From Burkholderiales bacterium (GTDB taxonomy: Bacteria; Pseudomonadota; Gammaproteobacteria; Burkholderiales; Burkholderiaceae_C): a stretch of DNA of 8,747 bases. Within the stretch, counting starts at the first letter, position 1. The number at the start of each line of letters is the position of its first letter. Below, in pieces: positions 1-8,146 of the stretch. The position numbers and the translations under genes are program-made. The stretch is from NCBI GenBank assembly GCA_947474415.1, contig CANJKD010000062.1, forward strand, positions 1 through 8,747, in the 5' to 3' direction. The notes beneath the pieces were generated by a model. It had not been told where the DNA came from and searched no databases. It was given only the letters and a program-made list of their open reading frames with translations.

Positions 1-90
1 CCGAAAGTCAGGGACGTTATTGGCCATGATCTGCAGCTCCGCCAGCAAAACAGCCGAATTCATGGTCGGGTTTAGAGAAGGAACGTTCAT
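1..90 (-). CDS. Unidentified fourth operon gene, N-terminal 30 codons only
   Basis: A reading frame opens with ATG at 90-88, inside an ATGA overlap with the pglX stop codon, and stays open for exactly 30 codons to the window edge. The visible protein starts MNVPSLNPTMNSAVLL and continues AELQIMANNVPDFR. There is no good Shine-Dalgarno sequence upstream (the bases are GACGGGCAGCAGC), so translation probably depends on ribosomes finishing pglX. An internal ATG at codon 10 is a possible alternative start. In type 2 BREX loci an ATPase (PglY) and a phosphatase-fold protein (PglZ) are expected downstream of PglX. These 30 residues contain no P-loop or other motif and do not look to me like the beginning of either. 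I do not assign a function. The existence of a gene here is fairly secure from the overlap and operon style; its identity is not. Confidence 0.6.
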   Translation of the reverse strand, partial: MNVPSLNPTMNSAVLLAELQIMANNVPDFR

Positions 91-3000
91 GCTGCTGCCC
101 GTCTTGTACGCCGCGCAGGACCGGCTGCCGGCTTCCACCCCCGCAAATCATCCAGCGTAAACCCATGCGAGCGTGCCTCCTCAGACACAAAGCCCTTGTA
201 GTACGCGCCCATGCGCTCCCCAAAAACCGGGTCCACCTCGTTGTGCCATTGCTCCAGCCAGGGCACCAGTTCTAGCAGGCCCGCCAGCACGGGTTGCAGG
301 CGCGCTGCCTCCCAGCCTTCGCTTTCTTTCATCTCCAAGTAGTAGGCAGCCAACGCCGTGGCTTGCTGCAGGTGGTCCCAGCCAGCCCAGGCGATGGGCA
401 GACTGCCATCGGCGCCGCGTTCGCAACCGGGGTAACTGACCCACCGCTCCTTGGGTACGTCTAGGCCGCCACGAAGGTCCCAGAACGTAGTCTTTAGAAA
501 GTCCTCTTTTTTGTACTTTGGCGGCACGGGAATCGGGCCGATCTCCTCGGCCTTGCGTTCGTTCTGGTAACGCTTGACCTCAGCAGCCAGCCTTACTTCC
601 ACCCATTCCTGAGCCTCTTCCGTCAGTGAGCTGCCGGCGGACAATTTGAACCGCGTGAGTGCTTGTGAAATGAGTTCGGCGCGCCAACCTGGGGCTTCAA
701 AGGTCACCACATCGGCATCAATGGCGTCTTCGCGCCGCTGCAGTGCCCAGGTGTCTTCCCACTGCGCACGCTTGCGAAGGCCCGTGTCGGAGTAGCGCAG
801 GGCAGGCAGGAAGGGAACGGACTCTGCCGTGACCAAGCCGGCCACCAGTTGTGCCACGTCGAAGTCAGCGTGGCCCGCATACAGTGCGGCGATCTGCATG
901 AACTCGGCGTCGCGCTGCACCGTGTCAGCCAGCCGGCTGGTGGTGCTGATTTGCGGCGGTTGATCGGGGCTGGAAACCCAGAGCACCTTCGACTCAAGGC
1001 GTGCCAGCAGCCAGTCGCGCTGGGCAGCTTGCTCCAGCGTATCCCAGGGCGTTGACTCCCAGCGGCGCTTGCATGCCGCAGCTTCGACTAGGCCAATGCT
1101 CCGGTCGGTCTCGATCAGCGTGATGCGGCGCTGTACTACGGTGCAATATTCTTTAGGCCAGTGGGCTGGCATCTCGGCAGCAGGCTGGATGCCCAGCCAC
1201 TCGAACCATCTGGTTTTCAGAGTGCCCGCTGCGATTCGACGCGCCATCACGATCTCGAAAGCACGTTCGCCCGGTCGAATGATCGGAGGTGTTCCATACT
1301 CGAGCGGCTCGGTCAAGAGCCCGTAGAGGTGATAACAGTGCCAGTCCAGCTCCTCCTGAGTCGAAACGAGCGCTTGACGCAATTGCTTAGCGCGCTCACA
1401 TGCTGAACTGAGGGCTGCGGCTGTCGGGAGCTCCGCCGAAGCCATTAAGGTAGCCGGCTGGATAGCAGCCAGTTGTTGGGACAACGTCCGGATTTGGCGA
1501 GCGTGTCCTATGGGCTTTTGATCTATGAGAGGGAAATCGGCCAGTTTTGTGGAGGTGAACTCATAGAAATCGTGCCACTTTTCATCCTTGCTACTGCCGC
1601 CGCCAGGTCCTCCCTTGTTGTGGCAAACCTGTTGCATCCAAAAGCATGCGACCGACGAATTCAATAGCCCTAGCAACCCTAAATGCGCGCTCTCGGAACT
1701 GCCGACGGGTAGTTTTATGACAGGAGCGGATCGATTGAAGACTTTGTTCCCTTGGTCAAGGACGAAATGGTTGTGTGTTGCTACGAATGCGTACGTTATT
1801 GTTAAATCCGCTGCAAACTTTTCACGAGAGATGTGTCCGTACTCGTACCAAGTGAACCCGCGCTGTATTTGAGTTTTCTTGAACCAAAGGCGATTTTTCA
1901 AACCTGTGGTGAGCGGCCAAAGCCAGCGAGTCACTTTTTCGTCGATGAACGGCTCGAAAGTAAATGGCCTATGAGGAAATAAGGCAATCTCGACGCTCTG
2001 AAGCGACCAGTCCCGAACTGCATCACCGACAACAAAACCCCTAATAGACGCCAAATCAAAGTCAACCCGATTCAAGGTACTGTTGCCAATGAGGTATGCA
2101 TCGTCCTCCAGCGTGACAACAGCAATTCCCAGGTCAGCCACATCAGCTAGCCTTCGAGGCGCGAAGGATTCAATCTCCTGTCGAAGCTCTCCGGCGCCTC
2201 CACCGCCAATACTCCACGGGTGCTTGCCAAACGTAGCCCGCGGGGTGTCCGCGACGCTGACGAAGTCGCTTTCCGAGTTGGCAAAGTCGATTTGATCCAG
2301 AATGGCGCTCCACACCAGTCCACGCGCGGGGTCGGGCGGCGTATTGGGTTCACCCTTGATTCCCATCACTGTACGGATCGGCGCGTCTGCGGACACAGGC
2401 ACACGGTGGCGGCCAAACAGGATCACAGTGGGCGTGCCGTGGCCGGGGATGTAGGCACCGGACGTGTCGATCACATGGCTCAGGTCCAGATTGGGCAAGA
2501 CCTGCTCTATGAGCTTGCTGCCAAACTCGCGCTTCATGAAACTGTTGGAAGTGATGATTCCAACAAACCCGGCAGACTGGCCAGGGGAACCGTTTCGACC
2601 AGTGATAGCTAGCTCGAAGAACCGCTCGGTGAACGGCACCCCCAGAGAGTACTTACCTTTGCAGCTGGCGTACCGTAGACGGTACGCTGCGTTTAGTGCT
2701 GTGTCATTGACGATGATGTAGGGCGGATTGCCCACCACAGCGTGGTACTGCCGCCCGAGGATGCGCTGCACGTCCGTCAAGTCTTCAGTGGCATAGGCAT
2801 GCTCCAAGCTCGTTCCCACGAAGTGTTCCGCTCCCTCAAACATGCCCTCCGTTACTGTCATGCCGAAGCGCTTGCCGTGAAGCAGGCTGTCGCCGATGGC
2901 CACATGGATGCGGAAGTCGGGCGCTTCGCTGAGCTTGTGCGTATCACTGGCCAGCAGCGCAGCCACCAGCAGCCGGAAGCGCGAAATCGCGATTGCAAAC

Positions 3001-3845
3001 GGGTTCAGGTCTACACCGGCGACGGCATCCAGCGCCTTCTGGGCGATGTCGCGTCTGTTGCGCGAGGGCTCGGCGCGCTGCCATTCGTCCACGAAGCGGT
3101 GGAACGCGCCCAACAAGAAGTGGCCTGAGCCGCAAGTGGGGTCGATCAAGCTGGCTGTGAGGTAGCCGAACTCGCGGATGGCGGGCGTCAGTGTGCGGTC
3201 GAGGATGAACTCTTCGACGAACTCGGGCGTCTGCAGCAGCGCATAGCGCTTGCGGGTGGCCTCGCTCAGGTCTTGGTACAGGTCGCCCAGAAAGCGGGTG
3301 TTCCAGGTCGGGTCGGTGAAGTCGTGCGCCAGCGCGCCGGTGTTCGGGTCCACCTGCTGCCAGAACTGCCGTACGGCCATGGCCGCATCACCGCTGATGC
3401 CGAGCCGGAAGACCGGGTTGTGGCCCTCGTCGAAGAAGGTGTGCAGCCCGGGCAGCGCACCTGCCTCACGAAAGGACGCCAGCAGGTATTCGCGGTCGCT
3501 GTGCAGCGGATTGGCACGGAAGTAGGCCTCATGCCGATCGCGGGCCAGCGCCAGGTTGCCCGATTCAGGCGTGCCGCCCAACCAGGGGCGGTCGACCAGC
3601 TTGTTATCCTCGATGAAGCGCAGGAACACGCAGGACAGCAGCCAGTGCACGCCGGCCTGGGTGATGACCTGGTCGACCCAGGTCTCAAAGGTCTCGGCCG
3701 TGCGGTCGGCGTCGCGTGCGGCCTGCCACTCGGCTTGCAGACTGGTCTTGAGTTCAGTGACTTCGTCAATGCGACGCAGCAGGTCTTCTTCCAGGCGCTT
3801 GAGCAGCCGGGTGAGATCGGCAAGAAGTTGGGGGGCTTTGATCAC
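87..3845 (-). CDS. pglX: BREX-2 type adenine-specific DNA methyltransferase PglX
   Basis: This 1252-residue protein is a large N6-adenine DNA methyltransferase of the PglX family, expected to transfer a methyl group from S-adenosylmethionine to adenine in a host recognition site. The SAM-binding motif I is DPTCGSGHF (residues 235-243). A second cofactor-side motif is GVDLNPFAI (277-285). The catalytic motif IV is NPPY (373-376). Segments IDTSGAYIPGHGTP (459-472) and a glycine-rich loop followed by WHDFYEF (about 744-763) resemble what I recall of type 2 BREX methylases. An N-terminal helical region (1-220) precedes the catalytic core. Residues about 560-780 are the likely target-recognition region, and 800-1252 form a long helical tail ending in a Trp/Glu-rich block (about 1190-1238). 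The start is GTG within a GTGA overlap with the pglW stop, preceded 7 nt upstream by AGGAAGAG. Length fits the family and no motif is broken. The alternative is a DISARM class 1 methylase (DrmMI), which shares the fold; the adjacent NERD-kinase favours PglX. Confidence 0.88.
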   Translation of the reverse strand: MIKAPQLLADLTRLLKRLEEDLLRRIDEVTELKTSLQAEWQAARDADRTAETFETWVDQVITQAGVHWLLSCVFLRFIEDNKLVDRPWLGGTPESGNLALARDRHEAYFRANPLHSDREYLLASFREAGALPGLHTFFDEGHNPVFRLGISGDAAMAVRQFWQQVDPNTGALAHDFTDPTWNTRFLGDLYQDLSEATRKRYALLQTPEFVEEFILDRTLTPAIREFGYLTASLIDPTCGSGHFLLGAFHRFVDEWQRAEPSRNRRDIAQKALDAVAGVDLNPFAIAISRFRLLVAALLASDTHKLSEAPDFRIHVAIGDSLLHGKRFGMTVTEGMFEGAEHFVGTSLEHAYATEDLTDVQRILGRQYHAVVGNPPYIIVNDTALNAAYRLRYASCKGKYSLGVPFTERFFELAITGRNGSPGQSAGFVGIITSNSFMKREFGSKLIEQVLPNLDLSHVIDTSGAYIPGHGTPTVILFGRHRVPVSADAPIRTVMGIKGEPNTPPDPARGLVWSAILDQIDFANSESDFVSVADTPRATFGKHPWSIGGGGAGELRQEIESFAPRRLADVADLGIAVVTLEDDAYLIGNSTLNRVDFDLASIRGFVVGDAVRDWSLQSVEIALFPHRPFTFEPFIDEKVTRWLWPLTTGLKNRLWFKKTQIQRGFTWYEYGHISREKFAADLTITYAFVATHNHFVLDQGNKVFNRSAPVIKLPVGSSESAHLGLLGLLNSSVACFWMQQVCHNKGGPGGGSSKDEKWHDFYEFTSTKLADFPLIDQKPIGHARQIRTLSQQLAAIQPATLMASAELPTAAALSSACERAKQLRQALVSTQEELDWHCYHLYGLLTEPLEYGTPPIIRPGERAFEIVMARRIAAGTLKTRWFEWLGIQPAAEMPAHWPKEYCTVVQRRITLIETDRSIGLVEAAACKRRWESTPWDTLEQAAQRDWLLARLESKVLWVSSPDQPPQISTTSRLADTVQRDAEFMQIAALYAGHADFDVAQLVAGLVTAESVPFLPALRYSDTGLRKRAQWEDTWALQRREDAIDADVVTFEAPGWRAELISQALTRFKLSAGSSLTEEAQEWVEVRLAAEVKRYQNERKAEEIGPIPVPPKYKKEDFLKTTFWDLRGGLDVPKERWVSYPGCERGADGSLPIAWAGWDHLQQATALAAYYLEMKESEGWEAARLQPVLAGLLELVPWLEQWHNEVDPVFGERMGAYYKGFVSEEARSHGFTLDDLRGWKPAAGPARRTRRAAA

Positions 3846-6800
3846 GGGGTGGCTCTTCCTGGGGTCGCGGTGGTATTGGCCACGTTCCTAGCGCGGTGCT
3901 TGTTTTCGATCCAGGCCTGCGGCAAAGCCAGGGCACGGGTGTTGTGGATGTTGTTCACCATCGGCACGGCCACGCCGTCGATGACCGGCAAGCCTTGGTG
4001 GCTGGTGGGTAGCAGCAGCCACACGCTGTGGGTGTGGGCGGGGCGGCCGGCGCTTTCTTCCAGCTCGGTGATCAGCCCCATCAGGTCGTACCTGGCCAGC
4101 AGGCCGGCGCTGACCAGCAAAACAGGCGCAGGGCTGTTGAGCAGCGCAGACCGGAGTGCTGGCAAGGTGCGTTGAACCAGGCGCTGCAGGTTGATCCAAT
4201 GGCGGCTGCCGCGATCGGCGGCGTCGGCTTGAAGTACGACGTTCCAGTCGACGCCAGCCGTCTTGGCCTGGTCGCGCAGGGCGGCCAGCAGCAGCGCGTC
4301 GAAGTTGACCCGCTGCACAAGAGCCGATGCGGCGGTGGCTGGTTGGCACAGTGTGCCGAATCGGTGCAGCAATTCAGCTTCGGCCCTGCGCGCAATGCGC
4401 GGGTGGACGGTGAGCACGAGCATGCCGCCTTGTTGCAGACTGCGCACCAGGCGGTCTTCCACCACTGAAGCCTGAGCCAGGTCTGCATCACCTTCAAGTG
4501 ATGCCGACAACAGGGTGCCGTAGCGCGAAAACTGGGTGGTGGTGCCGGCGGTTTGGGCGTGGCCCATGGCGTTCAGGCAGTATGCCCCTTTGCCCTCTGC
4601 GGCAGAGGGCGTCCATGTTAGCGGCGCACCGGTTTCTTCCAGAAGTCGGTCTAGCGCGGGCCGGCTGGGTAAGGGTGCTGCTTCTGGATAGCGTCCTCGG
4701 ACTCGGCCTTGTATATCCACCGGCGCCAGTTGCGGGGCACCGACCAGCGCACCGAGTGATTGCTTAAGGGCTTGCAGCGCCGCCATACCTCTTGGATACA
4801 GCTCTTGCCTACTGGACACGGCTGCCTTGCGCGATGCAGAAGCGGCCAGGCGGACCAGCCTGGTCGGCGCAAGGGCTGCCGGCAGCGCAGCGCCTGCGGT
4901 CAAGCTCGTATTGGCTGCATTGGGCAGAGGCACCCCACCCAAGGTTTCCAGCACGCGCGATGGGGGCAGCAATGGGTCAGCCTGGGCGCAGGCGTCCGCC
5001 GCAGCGCCAAGCTGGCGGGCGTACTCTGCCCATGGCGCGGCGCTTGCAATCAAAGTAGATGGCTCGTGGTCGAATGCTTCAAAGCGGGGCTTATCAAGGT
5101 GGGCCTCCGCCTCTACGGCGGCCCGCAGTACGGCGGTGGCCTGTCTCAAGCGTTCGGCGTCGTCTTGCGCAGCACAGCCGCGCAGCGCCAGCAAGGCCAT
5201 AGCGCCTTCTGAGGCGCTCATCACCTGCCCCTGACTGTGCAGCAGCGTGTCGATTTGCTGACGCAGTTCGGTAAAGGCGGGGGTTTTTAACCAGCGTTCT
5301 CGGGCCTTGATGAGCGTGGTTGTAAGGGTGGTGCGGTCCACTTCGCCCGCCTGCGCAGAGTCGCCCAGGCTGGGCCATACACCGGCCTTCACAACGTCGT
5401 CGAGCCCCAGGTAGTAGGCCAGTGCAGCTTCTTCCGGTCGGTCGTCACCCGCAGGGCGGCGCGGCAGCAACAGGGCAGCCAGCTCATTGATGCTGACGGC
5501 GCCATCAGTATCTTCGGTGTCATGCGCTGCAGCGCGGCCCTGGGTCAGGTCCGGACGGCGGCGCGCCAGATCTTTCGCTGTGAGCCGGATCTCCTTGCGA
5601 ATCTTGTCGCCCACACCGCGCAGGTAACGAAAACGGATGCGATCCACAGCAAGCAGTTCACGCGCGTTGTGGATGCCCATGCGTTCGAGCACGTCTTGGG
5701 CCTCCAGGCTGTAGCCCAGCTCGGCCATGGTGGTGAGCGGGGTTGCGGTCAGCGCTATCGCGCCAAAGCCACTGTCGGCAGCGCTGTCACCCGATTGGCC
5801 GGGATGGACGGTTTGCCTGGCCGTGAAGATGGCGCGCCAAGCGCGCAGCACTTCTTCGGCGTTGTCGAATCGTTCCTTGTAGTCGCGCCTGAGTGCCTTG
5901 GCGAAGAAGTTGGTGAAGCCCTCGCGGGTGACCGGATCGAAAACATCGCTCTCGATGCTGGCTTCAGCTTCGAGCATGGCTGGCGAGGTGTAGCCGTCGC
6001 CCCAGACGGGGAGCTGGCCCACCGCCATCTCATACAGGGTGACTGCCAGCGCAAATCGCTCGGCGTACAGATCCCAACGCGGCGGCCGGCGCATCGACAG
6101 AAATGGGTCTAGGTAGGGGTGCGTACCAGCCGTGATGTTGTCGGCGGGTGTGCGGCACAACGAGAAGTCGAACAGAACGAGTTGCAGCTTCTTATTTCGG
6201 TTCTCGGCGATGCCGATGTTCTCGGGCTTGATGTCGCGGTGGGCGACTCCTTCTGACTCAAGGTGGTTCACTGCTTCTATGAGCTCTTCACCGAAGCGCT
6301 GCAGCATGTCGAGCGACAGCCGGCCTTCGTCCTTGATCTTCTCGGCCAGCGTTCTGGCGCCAGCGCTCTTGAGCAGCAGCGCGGTGCGGCCTGCCACGGT
6401 GAGCGTTTCGCGGTGGGCAACGATGTTCTGGTGGTGCAGACGGGCGAGCACTTCGCCTTCGGCAACCAGGCGGTCGTTGTGAGCAATGTCACAGGCCACC
6501 TTGAGGATGTGCTCTTCTTCGCTGCCGTCCCTGCGCACCAGCAGGGCGTCGCTCGACGAGCCGCGCCCCACGCGCTTGACGACGGTGAAGCCGCCCTCCA
6601 GGCGGTCTCCGGTGCTGGCAATGCTGGGGTCGACGGTGGTTTCCGGGTCGGGGGTGGTCAGTTCATCTTCAACCCGGTCCAGGTCATCCAGGAAGCCCTG
6701 GATCGAGTCGTAGCGCGCCAGCAGGTCCGGGTAGGTGGCGAACTGGATCAGCTCTTGCTGCCGCGCGCCGCAGCCGTCCATGGTGTCGGACAGACGCAGA

Positions 6801-8146
6801 CCTTGGCCGACACGCAGTTTTTCAGCCAGATCCAGCACCGACTCGGCCGGCGGCTGGCCGCTGAAGAGATAGTAGGCGATGCAACCGAGCGAGAAGACAT
6901 CGAGGCTGGGGCCTTGCGCTGGGTCGGCCCGGGTGGTTTCGGGCGCCAGGTAGATCAGGACCGGGTCTTCTACATAGTCCTCGACGTGCCTTGTGCCAGT
7001 GGTTCGGTGTACCGTGTAAGGCGACGAGAGGTCGCCAACGTTGCGCGAGGCTAATTGCCAGTTCATCAGCCGCAGGTGCATTGCGCCGGTGTCTAGTCCG
7101 TGGACGAGGATGCTTTGCGGCCCCAAGGCGCGGTGGTACAAGCGCTTGGAGTGCGCATACTTGAGCGTTTCCGCGATGTCGCGGACGAGCTGCAGCCGCT
7201 GGGTGACGGTAAGGGTCTTGCCGCGCTCGCGCAAAAGGTGATCCAGGCGCACGGCTTTCGGGTCGTGATCGAAGATCAGCGCGGGCCCGAGTTCGGTTTC
7301 CTTGTAGTCCTTGACCTTCAGGATGCCGGGATGGTCGATGCCTTCGAGGATCTCGAATTCACGGCGCGCCTGCCGAACCCGCGCGGCGCGAATCTCGGGG
7401 CTGGAGGCCGTGGCCACCGTGTAGATGCGCACGCGCCTATGCACCGTGTCGATGCTGACGTGGCTGGCTTCCCAGTCCTGAAAGCCCTCGCCCTCGGCGA
7501 GCAACTTGGTGAGCCGGTAGTCGCCCACCTGGCGGTGCTTGTTGGAGGGGCGGATGCCCGCCTCAGCCAGTCCGCGGGCGATGGCACGCGCCTGGGCGGC
7601 GTCGACCGTGGTCGTCGCCCGGTTGGTGATGCCATTGGCTAAGGCGCCGACGATGCCGGGGTCATCCACAGTGCCCGGCCGCCCGTGCTGAAAGGTGGCC
7701 GTCTTGGCCAGACCCTCCAGTTGGCAGGACAGGCTGCTGGACGACAGAAAGATAGCCGGCTCGACGAAGGGGAGTCGGATCTTAGCCTTGGCGATAGCGG
7801 GCTGGCGGCGCAGCAGGCTGGCGAGGCGCTTGGCCTTGCGGTTGGCCAGGATGACTGGGTTGTCGTAGGTGTTGGAGCGCCCGTCGGTGGTCCAGGTCCA
7901 GCTGTGCGCATCGCCCCGCAGTACGCCAGGACGGCTCTTGATCTCGACCAGGAACAGTCCGGCGGGAGAAAGCACCAGCGCATCGACCTCGCTGACCTTG
8001 CCTTCGTCGTCGATGAACTCGAAGTTCGTCCAGACGTGCCAGGAATCGCGGTCGGGCAGGTTGCTGCGTAGCCAGTCCAGCGCTTCGCGTTCCCACGCAA
8101 AGTTGGACTCGGCGATGACGTGCCAACGGGCGGCGCTGAGGCTCAT
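3842..8146 (-). CDS. pglW: BREX Ser/Thr protein kinase PglW with N-terminal NERD nuclease-like domain
   Basis: This 1434-residue multidomain protein matches PglW, the kinase of Pgl/type 2 BREX systems. Residues about 10-130 are a NERD (nuclease-related) domain with the restriction-endonuclease-like pattern EVDALV (D55) followed by VEIKS (E68, K70), so its catalytic residues look intact. Residues about 208-490 form a first kinase-like domain that appears dead: the catalytic loop reads HRALGPQSILV (338-348) with no Asp, and MNW (361-363) stands where DFG belongs, though YLAPE (399-403) and D416 remain. Residues about 519-775 are a second kinase domain that looks active: GRGSSS glycine loop (527-532), K549, HRDIKPEN (636-643), DFS (660-662), and GTHPYLDP (674-681). 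Residues about 805-865 resemble a helix-hairpin-helix module (LRGVGDK). About 880-1434 are unassigned. In the cell it is expected to be cytoplasmic, signalling between invader sensing and the other Pgl proteins; that role is inferred. The ATG is in an ATGA overlap with the regulator stop and has a good ribosome site. Confidence 0.88.
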   Translation of the reverse strand: MSLSAARWHVIAESNFAWEREALDWLRSNLPDRDSWHVWTNFEFIDDEGKVSEVDALVLSPAGLFLVEIKSRPGVLRGDAHSWTWTTDGRSNTYDNPVILANRKAKRLASLLRRQPAIAKAKIRLPFVEPAIFLSSSSLSCQLEGLAKTATFQHGRPGTVDDPGIVGALANGITNRATTTVDAAQARAIARGLAEAGIRPSNKHRQVGDYRLTKLLAEGEGFQDWEASHVSIDTVHRRVRIYTVATASSPEIRAARVRQARREFEILEGIDHPGILKVKDYKETELGPALIFDHDPKAVRLDHLLRERGKTLTVTQRLQLVRDIAETLKYAHSKRLYHRALGPQSILVHGLDTGAMHLRLMNWQLASRNVGDLSSPYTVHRTTGTRHVEDYVEDPVLIYLAPETTRADPAQGPSLDVFSLGCIAYYLFSGQPPAESVLDLAEKLRVGQGLRLSDTMDGCGARQQELIQFATYPDLLARYDSIQGFLDDLDRVEDELTTPDPETTVDPSIASTGDRLEGGFTVVKRVGRGSSSDALLVRRDGSEEEHILKVACDIAHNDRLVAEGEVLARLHHQNIVAHRETLTVAGRTALLLKSAGARTLAEKIKDEGRLSLDMLQRFGEELIEAVNHLESEGVAHRDIKPENIGIAENRNKKLQLVLFDFSLCRTPADNITAGTHPYLDPFLSMRRPPRWDLYAERFALAVTLYEMAVGQLPVWGDGYTSPAMLEAEASIESDVFDPVTREGFTNFFAKALRRDYKERFDNAEEVLRAWRAIFTARQTVHPGQSGDSAADSGFGAIALTATPLTTMAELGYSLEAQDVLERMGIHNARELLAVDRIRFRYLRGVGDKIRKEIRLTAKDLARRRPDLTQGRAAAHDTEDTDGAVSINELAALLLPRRPAGDDRPEEAALAYYLGLDDVVKAGVWPSLGDSAQAGEVDRTTLTTTLIKARERWLKTPAFTELRQQIDTLLHSQGQVMSASEGAMALLALRGCAAQDDAERLRQATAVLRAAVEAEAHLDKPRFEAFDHEPSTLIASAAPWAEYARQLGAAADACAQADPLLPPSRVLETLGGVPLPNAANTSLTAGAALPAALAPTRLVRLAASASRKAAVSSRQELYPRGMAALQALKQSLGALVGAPQLAPVDIQGRVRGRYPEAAPLPSRPALDRLLEETGAPLTWTPSAAEGKGAYCLNAMGHAQTAGTTTQFSRYGTLLSASLEGDADLAQASVVEDRLVRSLQQGGMLVLTVHPRIARRAEAELLHRFGTLCQPATAASALVQRVNFDALLLAALRDQAKTAGVDWNVVLQADAADRGSRHWINLQRLVQRTLPALRSALLNSPAPVLLVSAGLLARYDLMGLITELEESAGRPAHTHSVWLLLPTSHQGLPVIDGVAVPMVNNIHNTRALALPQAWIENKHRARNVANTTATPGRATP
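3853..3860 (-). promoter_or_regulatory. Ribosome binding site of pglX (AGGAAGAG)
   Basis: On the minus strand AGGAAGAG lies 7 nt before the GTG at 3845-3843, inside the last codons of pglW. It decides the GTG start, because the GTG overlaps the pglW stop (GTGA) and no better-placed ATG follows nearby. Confidence 0.75.

Noticed and set aside
17..223. Alternative minus-strand ORF overlapping the end of pglX
   Set aside because: A shadow frame over the conserved C-terminus of pglX; the coupled ATG at 90 is the better candidate for the next gene.
87..3845. DISARM class 1 methylase (DrmMI)
   Set aside because: The methylase fold is shared, but the adjacent NERD/kinase PglW partner is a BREX-2 hallmark and no DISARM gene is visible. 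Not fully excluded, since the downstream genes are outside the window.
3273..4175. 300-codon plus-strand ORF
   Set aside because: It lies antisense across the pglW/pglX junction, has no recognisable motif, and is the kind of long shadow frame expected opposite GC-rich genes.
6263..7054. 263-codon plus-strand ORF
   Set aside because: Antisense to the two kinase domains of pglW, which have clear motifs; the antisense product shows only low-complexity composition.
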